Assembly (NCBI GenBank): GCA_963781785.1
Contig: CAWAHD010000001.1
Span: forward strand, 992,001 to 1,056,000
DNA: 64,000 bases
From: CAWAHD01 sp963781785
GTDB lineage: Bacteria; Planctomycetota; Planctomycetia; Isosphaerales; Isosphaeraceae
Reading direction: 5' to 3'
The notes under the pieces were generated by a model. That model ran no database searches and was not told the origin of the DNA. It saw nothing but the letters and a program-made list of their open reading frames with translations. A program made the position numbers and the translations under genes. Numbering within the stretch: position 1 is the first letter of the stretch; every line of letters begins with the position of its first letter. Below, piece by piece: positions 27,654 to 36,096 of this stretch.

Positions 27654-29105
27654 ATGCCGGAAACCCGCGGCAAGCCCCACCCGACGCCGCACCCCACGCC
27701 GAACCCGGACCATCCCCGCGGGCCCGAATTGATCCGGCCCGGAGGGCCGGTCCCTGCGCGGACTCCGCACTCGACCCCGCGGCCCGACCTCGACCCGGAT
27801 GAATCGGATTATGATTCGGTTCACGACGATTTGAATCAAGTACTCTCCCAGCCGGTGTCGGAGCCGGACCCGGCTCTTGGGTCGGGTTCTCCAGGCGAAC
27901 CGGCATCGCTGCCGCCTCGAGAAGACACCCCGATCCCCTCCTTTTTGAGAGAGAAGGGCAAGCAGCCCAAGACCGCCGAGATCTTCAAGGCGATCGTACC
28001 GCCCGGTCAGGCCGCAGTCCTTCCGGGCGATTCCGGCCGTTCGCTTCTCGATCCACTGGTGAGCAGCACGCCGGTTCCGGAAGAGGTTTTCGGCCGCCTG
28101 GAGCAAGGGCTCTCGAGGGATCGTTCCGGCGACCCGGACTCGCGCAGCGACGACGACGATCAACTCGCCGAATCGCGCAGTACGTGGTTTTTTGTGCTGC
28201 TCATGTCCTACTCGAGCGCCATCACGCTGGCACTGGTCTGGGTGCTCTGGTCGGGCCGTTCGCTCAAGAGCCCAGACTCGCCCGCGGCCAACATTTCCCA
28301 GGGAACCGAAGAGCAGGGCTCGAAGCCGCCTGAACCGACGGCTAGCGAACCGCTGCCGCCGATCCCGTCTGCCAACATCACCACGCTGGGAAAGACGATT
28401 CGAATCGGCGAAATCGATGTCACGCCCCTGGAAATCGACCTGACGCCCGTTGAGCTCGTCCGCTCGATCGACCCTGAAGACTACCGGCGGGAGGAGTCGG
28501 GCTCGCTGATGCTGAAGCTCAGGCTTACCAACGTCTCTGGCGACCACCAGTTCGCTCCCCTCGATCGGCTTCTGATCCGCGGTCAGAATTCCCCGCTCGA
28601 TCGCTCGTACATCGCGAGCTCCGGCCCCGGCAAGATCCGGCTCTTCCCGCTGGCCCTCGACAGCGAATGGGCAATCCTCGGTCAAAGCTTCCCGGTACTC
28701 AAGAGCGGTGAAAGCGTCGAGACCCTGGTCGCCAGCGAGCCCGTGACCGAAGATCGCCTCCAAGGCGAGTTGACCTGGCGCATCCGGCTCCGGGTCGGTC
28801 CCTATCGAACGGACGTCCTGGGAGTTCGATTCACCAGAAGCAACTTGCCGTCGCACGAATGCCGGCTTGAGTTCGAGCCCCGCGGGCACGACACCGCTCG
28901 AGGCCGGCGCCTTGCCGGTTCGCGGACCGATCTTCGGATTGCTTCAGCCGGGCGCAAGCGTCTTTGCCTGAAAGCGGCCCTTCCGGAATCCGGCACCACC
29001 GTGATTGGTGATCTTGCTCTGGGTTCGCCCGTTGGGTTTTGCTTGGAGCTTCTCGACCAGATTGGCGACCCTGGGCTTCCAGGCCGCCAGCCTGTCGTCG
29101 AGTGA
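27654..29105 (+). CDS. Hypothetical membrane-anchored protein with Pro-rich N-terminus
   Basis: From ATG 27654 the product has a long disordered Pro/Asp/Ser-rich cytoplasmic segment (residues 1-180), one membrane helix (TWFFVLLMSYSSAITLALVW) and a beta-rich outer domain (TLGKTIRIGEIDVTPLEIDL, SGSLMLKLRLTNVSGDHQFA) resembling DUF4352-type domains. I recognise no specific family. The last 80 residues or so are Arg-rich and overlap the convergent gene ending at 28944. After TDVLG near 28820 another frame continues VEFDSPEATC and stops at 28971. A frameshift near 28825 with a true end at 28971 is therefore likely. The upstream open frame to 27552 is not needed. Confidence 0.5.
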   Translation: MPETRGKPHPTPHPTPNPDHPRGPELIRPGGPVPARTPHSTPRPDLDPDESDYDSVHDDLNQVLSQPVSEPDPALGSGSPGEPASLPPREDTPIPSFLREKGKQPKTAEIFKAIVPPGQAAVLPGDSGRSLLDPLVSSTPVPEEVFGRLEQGLSRDRSGDPDSRSDDDDQLAESRSTWFFVLLMSYSSAITLALVWVLWSGRSLKSPDSPAANISQGTEEQGSKPPEPTASEPLPPIPSANITTLGKTIRIGEIDVTPLEIDLTPVELVRSIDPEDYRREESGSLMLKLRLTNVSGDHQFAPLDRLLIRGQNSPLDRSYIASSGPGKIRLFPLALDSEWAILGQSFPVLKSGESVETLVASEPVTEDRLQGELTWRIRLRVGPYRTDVLGVRFTRSNLPSHECRLEFEPRGHDTARGRRLAGSRTDLRIASAGRKRLCLKAALPESGTTVIGDLALGSPVGFCLELLDQIGDPGLPGRQPVVE

Positions 29106-29546
29106 TTCCAGGTGATGCGACGGGGGCTCGGCCGCAAATTTGAGGCGATCGACCTGATCGAGAAACCGGATCAGCTCCTTGAGCGGCTCTTTGCCGAGAA
29201 CTTGCACGAGCTGGCTGTCGGTTGATAATTCCTCCGTGGTCTTGGCGCGCCACGAGGTTCCGAACTGGGTCGTGAGCGCCTGGCGGATCGATTGCGACAG
29301 GGCGACAAACTGCCCGCGTGGCGTGGCGTCAGCCTCTCCCTCGGATACGGCCATAGCGCTTCCCGGCCGGCCACGCGCGCGCCGGATCAAGCTCCAGGAT
29401 GCCACAGCAATCACCAGGACGAATGAGGCCAGGATCCCCACGACCATCCAGACGTCTGCGAAGGGAGGCGTGTCGAGGGCGGGCTCGGGTCCCAGATTGG
29501 GCGCGGCAGCACGAGGCCCCGTGATTCCGGCACGTTCACAAGCCAC
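28944..29546 (-). CDS. DUF4381-like membrane protein of a DUF58 module
   Basis: This 200-residue protein has one membrane helix (VVGILASFVLVIAVASWSLI, about residues 35-54) followed by a soluble domain. SQSIRQALTTQFGTSWRAKT, TTEELSTDSQLVQVL and FLDQVDRLKFAAEPP resemble the cytoplasmic domain of DUF4381-type proteins in MoxR/DUF58/BatA clusters. Its start overlaps the DUF58 stop by 11 bases, so the two are coupled. The last 25 residues (THE segment after QSKITNH) look out of frame and overlap the opposite gene. The usual MoxR ATPase and von Willebrand-domain partners are not in this window. Confidence 0.55.
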   Translation of the reverse strand: MACERAGITGPRAAAPNLGPEPALDTPPFADVWMVVGILASFVLVIAVASWSLIRRARGRPGSAMAVSEGEADATPRGQFVALSQSIRQALTTQFGTSWRAKTTEELSTDSQLVQVLGKEPLKELIRFLDQVDRLKFAAEPPSHHLESLDDRLAAWKPRVANLVEKLQAKPNGRTQSKITNHGGAGFRKGRFQAKTLAPG

Positions 29547-30466
29547 CTCGGCGCGTCGCTCGCCTGGAAAACAGCTCGATCAAGCAGACGATCGGGTCGA
29601 GGTCCGTCATCATCGTATAGGCGTGAATGCCCGAGTTGGCACACCAGCGCTGAAATGACTGGGACCGACCGAGTGCGGCCTCGGCGTAGCGGCGGCGAAC
29701 CCGGCGCGAGCTGGAGTCGACCAGCAGCTTGGTCCCGCGCTCGGCATCCTCCAGTGCCAGGATGCCCGTGTTAGGAAGCCGCATTTCGCGCGGATCGACG
29801 ACGCGGATGGCGATCGTGTCGTGTCGTCGGGCGACCCGCCGCCAGGTCGCAACCGGCTCCTCGGTGACAAAATCACTGATCACCACCAGCATGGCCCGTC
29901 GGGTACTGCGGCGCACCCGGGCCAGCCCGATGCTCAATTTCGTTTTGGGCGAAGTGGTCGGAGTTGCCACCAGGGCCCGTACCAGTTGCGACAGATGACG
30001 CACGCCGCCCTTCGGAGCCAGCTCGAGCTCGATCCGATCGCTCACGAGCATCAGCCCGACCCGATCTCCGTTTTGCACCGCCGCCGTCGCCAGCAAGGCG
30101 GCGGCCTGGGCGGCTCGATCGGCCTTGGTCATCCGCTCCGGACCGAATCTCAAGCTCGCCGAGACGTCGACCACCAGCCACAGTGTCAGTGCGCGCTCCT
30201 CGACGAACCGCCGCACAAACGGCTTGCCTTGGCGCGCCGTCACGTTCCAGTCGAGGTGCCGGACATCATCCCCGGGCTCGTACGCGCGCAGCTCGGCAAA
30301 TGTCAGCCCAATTCCCGGCCGCGGCACCATGATACGCGCCGGCAAGCTGTGAGACGGCTCCCGGTCGTACCCGGAACCGCAGCCGCCGCGCCCGCCTCAC
30401 AATCGCAGCCGCGTCCAGCGGTGCCGGGCCCGACGCCACCGGCTTGCGGCGGAAAGGCCAGAACAT
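29536..30466 (-). CDS. DUF58 domain-containing protein (one frameshift)
   Basis: DUF58 proteins work with MoxR ATPases and VWA proteins in envelope-associated modules. The N-terminus starts MFWPFRRKPVASG and runs through AAIVRRARRLRFRVRPGAVS to AGAYHG. The next frame continues GIGLTFAELRAYEPGDDVRH and LDWNVTARQGKPFVRRF, then a VWA-like region (LWLVVDVSASLRFG, RRAMLVVISDF). One indel near 30320 restores the family consensus AGEYHS...GxEFxELRxYxPGDDVRxIDWN. The start ATG 30466 is chosen from the first frame. It is coupled to the DUF4381-like gene and diverges from the topoisomerase gene. Confidence 0.75.
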
Positions 30467-30632
30467 GGTCAGATGTCCCCGGGTGTCAATCGGAAAGTCC
30501 GCTGGCTCTCGATGGAAGCCGGCTCGATGAACGTTCATTCTAAGCTAAGCTGAGTCCGTCGTCTCGGTCGAAGCGGCAGACGTCTGATCTGTGGAATGGG
30601 AAACCTCGGTTGCACTGGCTCTGCCGAACGAC

Positions 30633-30656
30633 TATAGTATACCGAATTATAGTATA
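30633..30656. promoter_or_regulatory. AT-rich direct repeat, candidate promoter/operator of the topoisomerase gene
   Basis: The nonamer TATAGTATA occurs twice, at 30633-30641 and 30648-30656, in an otherwise GC-rich divergent intergenic region between the DUF58 gene and the type IIA topoisomerase A gene. TATAGT resembles a -10 box, and the 15-base spacing could also suit a regulator dimer. No clear -35 box was found. Confidence 0.35.
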
Positions 30657-30751
30657 TCTGAAATTGGCATTGTCGCATCGAGGATTTCCGGGTCTTTTTG
30701 TTGGGAACGAGTTGAGCGGTTATAGGCCTTGCGCACGTTGTAAGGTGAGCG

Positions 30752-33319
30752 ATGGCAAAGCGAAGCCGGCGTTCGGACGATGAGAATCGCAAGGGGGCGG
30801 GGCGATCGAGCGCCCACATCGAAGACGTCTCGTTCGCGGAAGCCGCGCGGTCGCGCTACCTCAACTACGCCCTCTCGGTCATCACTTCGCGGGCTTTGCC
30901 GGACCTGCGCGATGGTCTCAAACCCGTACAGCGGCGCATCTTGTACGCGATGTGGAACGATCTTCATGTGACGGCCGACAGCCGATACATCAAGTGTGCG
31001 GCCGTGGTCGGGGAGGTCATGAAGACGTACCACCCGCACGGCGACCAGTCGATCTATGACGCCCTCGTGCGGATGGCGCAGCCGTTCAGCTTGAGACAGA
31101 CCCTCGTGGAGGGTTACGGCAACTTCGGCTCGATTGATGGCGACCCACCCGCCGCGATGCGCTACACCGAATGCCGGCTCACCCGCATCGCCCAGACCCT
31201 GCTCTCGGAGCTCCGGGAGCAGACCGTCGACTTCCGCCCGAATTATGCTTCCACGGCCGAAGAGCCCGTCGTTCTGCCCGCCCAGTTCCCCAACTTGCTT
31301 GTCAACGGCGTCGCCGGGATCGCCGTCGGCATGGCGACCAACATTCCGCCGCACAACTTGAAAGAGGTTTGCAACGCCCTTCTGGCGCTTCTGGACAACC
31401 GCGAGCTGCCGCTCGAAAGGCTTTTGAAGTCGATTCACGGCCCGGACTTTCCGACCGGGGGCGTGATTCTCAACTCGGCCGACGAGATCCGGCAGATCTA
31501 CGCTACCGGTCAGGGGACCATCAAGCTCCGAGGTGTCTACGAGCCCCACCCGGACCGCCCCGGCGCCCTCCTGATCACCGCGATTCCTTACGGCATCGAG
31601 AAAGACGCTCTGGTCGAGCGAATCGGCGAGCTGATCGCCAAGGGCCAGGTCCCTCAGCTCACGAACATCAAAGACCTGAGCACCGATGATGTGCGGATCC
31701 TGCTGGAGTTGAAAGCCGGCGCCAACGCCGAGGCGGCCCTGGCGTACCTGTTCAAGAACTCGCCCCTTCAGATCAACTTCAGCATCAATCTCACGTGCCT
31801 GCTTCCGGCCGAACAGGCCGAGGTGGCCGTTCCCAGCCGCCTGGACTTGAAAACGATCCTTCAGCAGTTCCTGGACTTCCGCCTGGAGATTGTCACCCGC
31901 CGGCTGCGATTCGAGCTCAAGAACCTGCTCGAGCGGATCCACATTCTCGAAGGCTTCGCCATCGTCTTCAAAAACCTGGACGAAGCCATCCGGATCATCC
32001 GCGCCAGCGACGGCAAGCCCGACGCGGCTCCCAAGCTGATGGCGCGATTCGAGATCTCCCGCTTCAGGCCGACGCGATCCTCGAGACCAAGCTCTACCGG
32101 CTGGGCAAGCTGGAAATCCGCGAGATCCTGGAAGAACTGGCAGAGAAGCGAAAACGAGCCAAGGAAATCAAGTTGTTGCTCGAAGACGAACCCGCTCGGT
32201 GGCAGATCATCCGGGGCGAGCTCAAGCAGATCTCCCAGACTTTCGGCGAGCCCAGGCGGCACCCGCATCGAGGTCCCGTCAGCGCCCCAGGAGTTCCGCG
32301 AGGAAGATTACATCATCGACGAGGATTCCTGGGTGATCGTCACCCGGGACGGCTGGACCAAGCGTCAGAAATCGTTCACCGACGTCGCCAGCATTCGGGT
32401 GCGCGACGATGACCGCGTCGGCTGGATCTACCGAGCAAGGGCCCGGCAGACCTTGACCTTTTTCACCGACCGCGGGATTGCCTACACGCTGCGCGTCAAC
32501 GACCTGCCGATGACCACCGGTCACGGCGAGCCGATCCAGAAACAGTTTGCTTTCGAAGACCAGGAGCACATCGTCGGCGTCGTGTGTCACGATCCGCGCT
32601 GTCTGCCTGACCCGACCAAGCATTCCCAGACCGCCCCGCGGCTGGTTCAGCGGTTACTGGGTGCCGATCTCGACGAAGGCCCGTCCGACCACGACGGCGG
32701 CGAGAGCGGCCACGGCCCAGCCGGTGTCAACGGCAACGGCGCGCCCCAGGCGTTGCCGCCTCCTCCCTATGCGCTCGCGCTCACGGCGGGGGGCAAGGTC
32801 TTGCGATTTGCCCTGGCTCCGCTGGCCGCGGTATCGACTCGCAAGGGGCGGCTGGTGGTGCGGCTTGACCCGGGATTCACGAAAGACGTGGTGGTCGGCG
32901 TCGAGGCGACCGACGGATCCGAAAACGTCTGCCTGGCTACGCGGTCGGCACGGGTGCTCATCTTCCCGGTCACCGAGGCCAACATCGTCGCCGGCGCGGC
33001 CCGGGGCGTGAATGCGATCCGGCTTGACTCGAAGGATCGCGTCATCGGCTTTGTGCTGGCCGGCAAGAAGCGCGAAGGCCTCACCGTCCGCACCAACCGC
33101 GGAGCCACCCAGATCGTCCGCGCCACCAAGTACCCCGTCACGTCCCGCGGCGGCAAGGGCTATGCCATCCTCCAGCGCGGCTCGCTCGAAGCCGTTCTGC
33201 CCGAAGAGGCCGAGCCCGTGCCGGCTCTCGAGGAGTTCGGCGACGGAGCCGGCGCGAAGAATGACGCCGACAACCCGTCCGACGAGAAACCTTCGGCCGG
33301 CCGGAACGGCAAGGAGTGA
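30752..33319 (+). CDS. gyrA: Type IIA DNA topoisomerase A subunit (GyrA/ParC), two compensating frameshifts
   Basis: This is the DNA-cleaving subunit of gyrase or topoisomerase IV. It has YALSVITSRALPDLRDGLKP, YHPHGDQSIYDALVRMAQPF, GNFGSIDGDPPAAMRYTE with catalytic Tyr138, and a C-terminal beta-pinwheel region ending SRGGKGYAILQRG, a weak relative of the GyrA box. GyrA versus ParC cannot be settled from sequence alone. Between about 32060 and 32258 the open frame reads nonsense, while another frame reads QADAILETKLYRLGKLEIRE. One missing C (expected ATCTCCCCGCTTCAG) and one extra C explain this. Gln99 occupies the position of E. coli GyrA Ser83. The B subunit lies 850 bases downstream, with a membrane protein gene between. 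Confidence 0.9.
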   Translation: MAKRSRRSDDENRKGAGRSSAHIEDVSFAEAARSRYLNYALSVITSRALPDLRDGLKPVQRRILYAMWNDLHVTADSRYIKCAAVVGEVMKTYHPHGDQSIYDALVRMAQPFSLRQTLVEGYGNFGSIDGDPPAAMRYTECRLTRIAQTLLSELREQTVDFRPNYASTAEEPVVLPAQFPNLLVNGVAGIAVGMATNIPPHNLKEVCNALLALLDNRELPLERLLKSIHGPDFPTGGVILNSADEIRQIYATGQGTIKLRGVYEPHPDRPGALLITAIPYGIEKDALVERIGELIAKGQVPQLTNIKDLSTDDVRILLELKAGANAEAALAYLFKNSPLQINFSINLTCLLPAEQAEVAVPSRLDLKTILQQFLDFRLEIVTRRLRFELKNLLERIHILEGFAIVFKNLDEAIRIIRASDGKPDAAPKLMARFEISRFRPTRSSRPSSTGWASWKSARSWKNWQRSENEPRKSSCCSKTNPLGGRSSGASSSRSPRLSASPGGTRIEVPSAPQEFREEDYIIDEDSWVIVTRDGWTKRQKSFTDVASIRVRDDDRVGWIYRARARQTLTFFTDRGIAYTLRVNDLPMTTGHGEPIQKQFAFEDQEHIVGVVCHDPRCLPDPTKHSQTAPRLVQRLLGADLDEGPSDHDGGESGHGPAGVNGNGAPQALPPPPYALALTAGGKVLRFALAPLAAVSTRKGRLVVRLDPGFTKDVVVGVEATDGSENVCLATRSARVLIFPVTEANIVAGAARGVNAIRLDSKDRVIGFVLAGKKREGLTVRTNRGATQIVRATKYPVTSRGGKGYAILQRGSLEAVLPEEAEPVPALEEFGDGAGAKNDADNPSDEKPSAGRNGKE

Positions 33320-33410
33320 CAGTCACAGTGGTTGCCGGGGCGGGAGATCGGGCGATGGTCCAGCGCCGGAAATCAGGCAGCGAAGTTCCGGTCTCGGCAT
33401 CCTCGATTGG

Positions 33411-34139
33411 ATGGTGATCATCGCCGGGGTCGCTCTTTCCCTGGCGCTGTTCCGGATGGACTCAGCTCCCGAGGATTATACGCTCGACGGCTACATCATC
33501 TACGATGCGAACGACAGCGAAATGCCGATACCGATCCCGTTTACACCGCCCGAACGTTGCTGCCGGAGGGCTGGGTATTACCGTCTGATGATCCATCCGG
33601 AAACGCGCTGGGGCAGCGGCTTGCCGCTCACGATGTGGTACCTGCTGGCCGGCCCGACGGTCGCCGGTTCGTTCATCGTCTGGCGCCGCCGGTCGTTCAA
33701 AGGTCCGAGCTGGAGTTCCGGTCAGACCATCCTGGCCGGGCTCGGGCTCCTCCTTTCGCTCGAGATCATGTGCCTCTATCTACCTTGCTATTTCAAGTGG
33801 AATATTGTGACTTACGATTACCCGTGGCACAAGAGCCATCCCTACCTCAACGCCTGCGTCGCATGGCTCTTTGAGGTGGGTCATGTGATCCCCGGGTTGC
33901 TGCTCCTGGCGATTCCACCGATCGCAATCCTGGTGATTTCGCTCAAATGGCACCGCAGAAAACTGCCGAAGCAGTCTGGGAACTGGCTCGGATTCGCGGG
34001 CCTGGCTCTCGGGTTCTGCTGGTTCGTGCGCACGATCTGGCTTGTGGCTGCCGCGATCACCTATCCCGAGGCGTATTTTCAGTTCCCTGATGCATTAACG
34101 CGGCGGCCTGCCTGCCGCCTGCGGTACAATTGCCACTGA
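33411..34139 (+). CDS. Multi-pass membrane protein, unknown function
   Basis: The 242-residue product has about five hydrophobic segments, including MVIIAGVALSLALF, MWYLLAGPTVAGSFIVW, TILAGLGLLLSLEIMCLYLP, VGHVIPGLLLLAIPPIAILV and LGFAGLALGFCWFVRTIWLV. I recognise no family or catalytic motif. The open frame continues upstream through the end of the topoisomerase gene in another phase. ATG 33411 is the first credible start but has a weak ribosome binding site, so an upstream frameshift or alternative start near 33355 is possible. It lies between the two topoisomerase subunit genes on the same strand. Confidence 0.5.
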   Translation: MVIIAGVALSLALFRMDSAPEDYTLDGYIIYDANDSEMPIPIPFTPPERCCRRAGYYRLMIHPETRWGSGLPLTMWYLLAGPTVAGSFIVWRRRSFKGPSWSSGQTILAGLGLLLSLEIMCLYLPCYFKWNIVTYDYPWHKSHPYLNACVAWLFEVGHVIPGLLLLAIPPIAILVISLKWHRRKLPKQSGNWLGFAGLALGFCWFVRTIWLVAAAITYPEAYFQFPDALTRRPACRLRYNCH

Positions 34140-34167
34140 GTCAGTCTCATGAGGGAGCAATAACGCG

Positions 34168-36093
34168 ATGTCGACGGGAACGACTTACACCGCCAAATCG
34201 ATCACTGTTCTCGAGGGCCTCGAGGCCGTGCGGCGCCGGCCGGGGATGTACATCGGCGGCGTCGACAAGACCGGCTTCCATCACCTGCTCTGGGAGATCG
34301 TCGATAACGCGGTCGACGAGGTGATGAACGGGCACGCGACGCGAATCGTCGTGACGCTCCACGCCGACGGCAAGACGATGTCCGTCGCCGATAACGGCCG
34401 GGGAATCCCGGTTGACGCCCACTCCAAGACCGGTAAAAGCGCGCTCGAGGTGATCTTTACGACCCTGCACGCCGGCGGCAAGTTCGATAACGACGCTTAC
34501 AAGGTGGCCGGCGGCCTCCATGGCGTCGGCGCCAGTGTCGTCAACGCCCTTTCCAAAAGCCTGGTTGCCGAGGTCCGCCGCGACGGCCATACCTTCATCC
34601 AGCGCTATCGCCGCGGCAAGCCCTTGGGCCCAGTCGAGCGCGGCGAGCCCGCACGGGGGTCGGGCACGACGGTCACCTTCCTGCCCGATCCGGATGTCTT
34701 TGAGGAGCTGAGCTACGACCCCGCCCTGATCGCCGAGCGGCTCGAGGTCAAGAGCTACCTCAACAAGGGCCTGGTCATCCACTTTGCCGATCTGAGGAAC
34801 AAGACAAACGTCGAATTCCGGCACGACGGCGGCGTGGTCGATTTTCTCGACGCGGTCAATCTCCAGCGCAACGATCAACGAGTCTCGCCCGTCCCGTTCG
34901 TGCTCGAGCGCGACGACGAGGATAGCGGGCTGCGGTGCCATCTCGCTCTGGCCTGGACCGAGGCGACCGACGAGGACGTCCGTTCGTTCGTCAACACGAT
35001 TCCGACTCGCGACGGCGGCACGCACGAGCTGGGCATGCTGGCGGCCGTGGGCACGGCCGTGCAGCGGTTCATGGAGACGCACGATCTCGTGAAAAAGGGG
35101 ATGGAGATCAAGCGGGAAGATATCCGCGAGGGGTTGACGGCCGTCTTGGCCGTGTGCGTGCGCGAGCCCCAGTTTCAGGGCCAGACCAAGGGACGCCTCA
35201 ACAACCCGGAGGTCAAGGCCCAGGTCGAGTCGATGACGCGGCCGGTGCTCGAAATGTTCCTGCTCAAGAACAAGAGCGTGGGCGACGCGATCGCCGCGCG
35301 GGTGATCCAGGCGGCACGGGCCCGGGAGGCCAGCCGCGCGGCGGCGTCCCAGGTGCGCCGCAAGACGGCGATCAGCGGCCGCTTGAACCTGCCCGGAAAG
35401 CTGCACGACTGCGACAGCACGAATCCCGCCGAATCGGAGCTCTTCATCGTCGAAGGCGACTCGGCCGGCGGCTCCGCCAAGCAGGGCCGCGACCGTGACA
35501 TCCAGGCAATCTTGCCCCTGAAGGGCAAGGTCTTGAACGCCGAGCAGGCCGGCAAGGCCAAGGTGCTCGATAACAAAGAGCTCACGGACATCGTGAGCGC
35601 GCTGGGCTGCGGGATGGACGACCAGTACGACCCGGGCCGTCTGCGGTACGGCAAGATCGTGCTCCTGACCGACGCCGACAGCGACGGCCACCACATCGCG
35701 ACCTTGTTGCTCACGTTCTTCTACCGGCACGTTCCCGGCCTGTTCGCCGATGGGCGGATCTTCCTGGCCTGCCCGCCGCTCTACAAGATCGCCTGGGGAA
35801 AGGAGACCTTCTGGGCCTCCGACGACCAGGCGCGAGACCGCATCCTGGGTCGCCTGCCCCAGAACGCCAAGCCCAACATCACCCGGTTCAAGGGACTGGG
35901 CGAAATGCCTGCGAAGCTCCTGTTCGAAACAACCCTCGACCCGGCGCGCCGCCGGTTGCTCCGCGTCGTCATCCCCGACGACGACCGCCCCTATACCGAC
36001 CGCACCGTCAGCGACTTGATGGGCAAGGACCCGGAAGCTCGCTTCAAGTTCATCATGGAGGAAGCTTATACTGCTAAGGACATCGATATCTAA
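34168..36093 (+). CDS. gyrB: Type IIA DNA topoisomerase B subunit (GyrB/ParE)
   Basis: The 641-residue ATPase subunit partners the A subunit upstream. The GHKL ATPase shows LEAVRRRPGMYIG, EIVDNAVDEVMNG, DNGRGIPV and GGLHGVGASVVNALS. The TOPRIM domain shows ELFIVEGDSAGGSAKQGRDR, LPLKGKVLNAEQ and the metal site LLTDADSDGHHI. The C-terminus has TRFKGLGEMPAKLL. The length is that of a GyrB/ParE without the proteobacterial insertion. ATG 34168 follows GAGGGAG. The frame is intact. A cytochrome gene starts 3 bases after its stop, so the genes are probably co-transcribed. As with the A subunit, gyrase versus topoisomerase IV is not settled. Confidence 0.9.
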   Translation: MSTGTTYTAKSITVLEGLEAVRRRPGMYIGGVDKTGFHHLLWEIVDNAVDEVMNGHATRIVVTLHADGKTMSVADNGRGIPVDAHSKTGKSALEVIFTTLHAGGKFDNDAYKVAGGLHGVGASVVNALSKSLVAEVRRDGHTFIQRYRRGKPLGPVERGEPARGSGTTVTFLPDPDVFEELSYDPALIAERLEVKSYLNKGLVIHFADLRNKTNVEFRHDGGVVDFLDAVNLQRNDQRVSPVPFVLERDDEDSGLRCHLALAWTEATDEDVRSFVNTIPTRDGGTHELGMLAAVGTAVQRFMETHDLVKKGMEIKREDIREGLTAVLAVCVREPQFQGQTKGRLNNPEVKAQVESMTRPVLEMFLLKNKSVGDAIAARVIQAARAREASRAAASQVRRKTAISGRLNLPGKLHDCDSTNPAESELFIVEGDSAGGSAKQGRDRDIQAILPLKGKVLNAEQAGKAKVLDNKELTDIVSALGCGMDDQYDPGRLRYGKIVLLTDADSDGHHIATLLLTFFYRHVPGLFADGRIFLACPPLYKIAWGKETFWASDDQARDRILGRLPQNAKPNITRFKGLGEMPAKLLFETTLDPARRRLLRVVIPDDDRPYTDRTVSDLMGKDPEARFKFIMEEAYTAKDIDI

Positions 36094-36096
36094 GTA

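Noticed and set aside
32050..32260. Programmed frameshifting in the topoisomerase A gene
   Set aside because: There is no slippery heptamer and the two changes restore each other exactly; a base missing from a C-run and an extra C are simpler.
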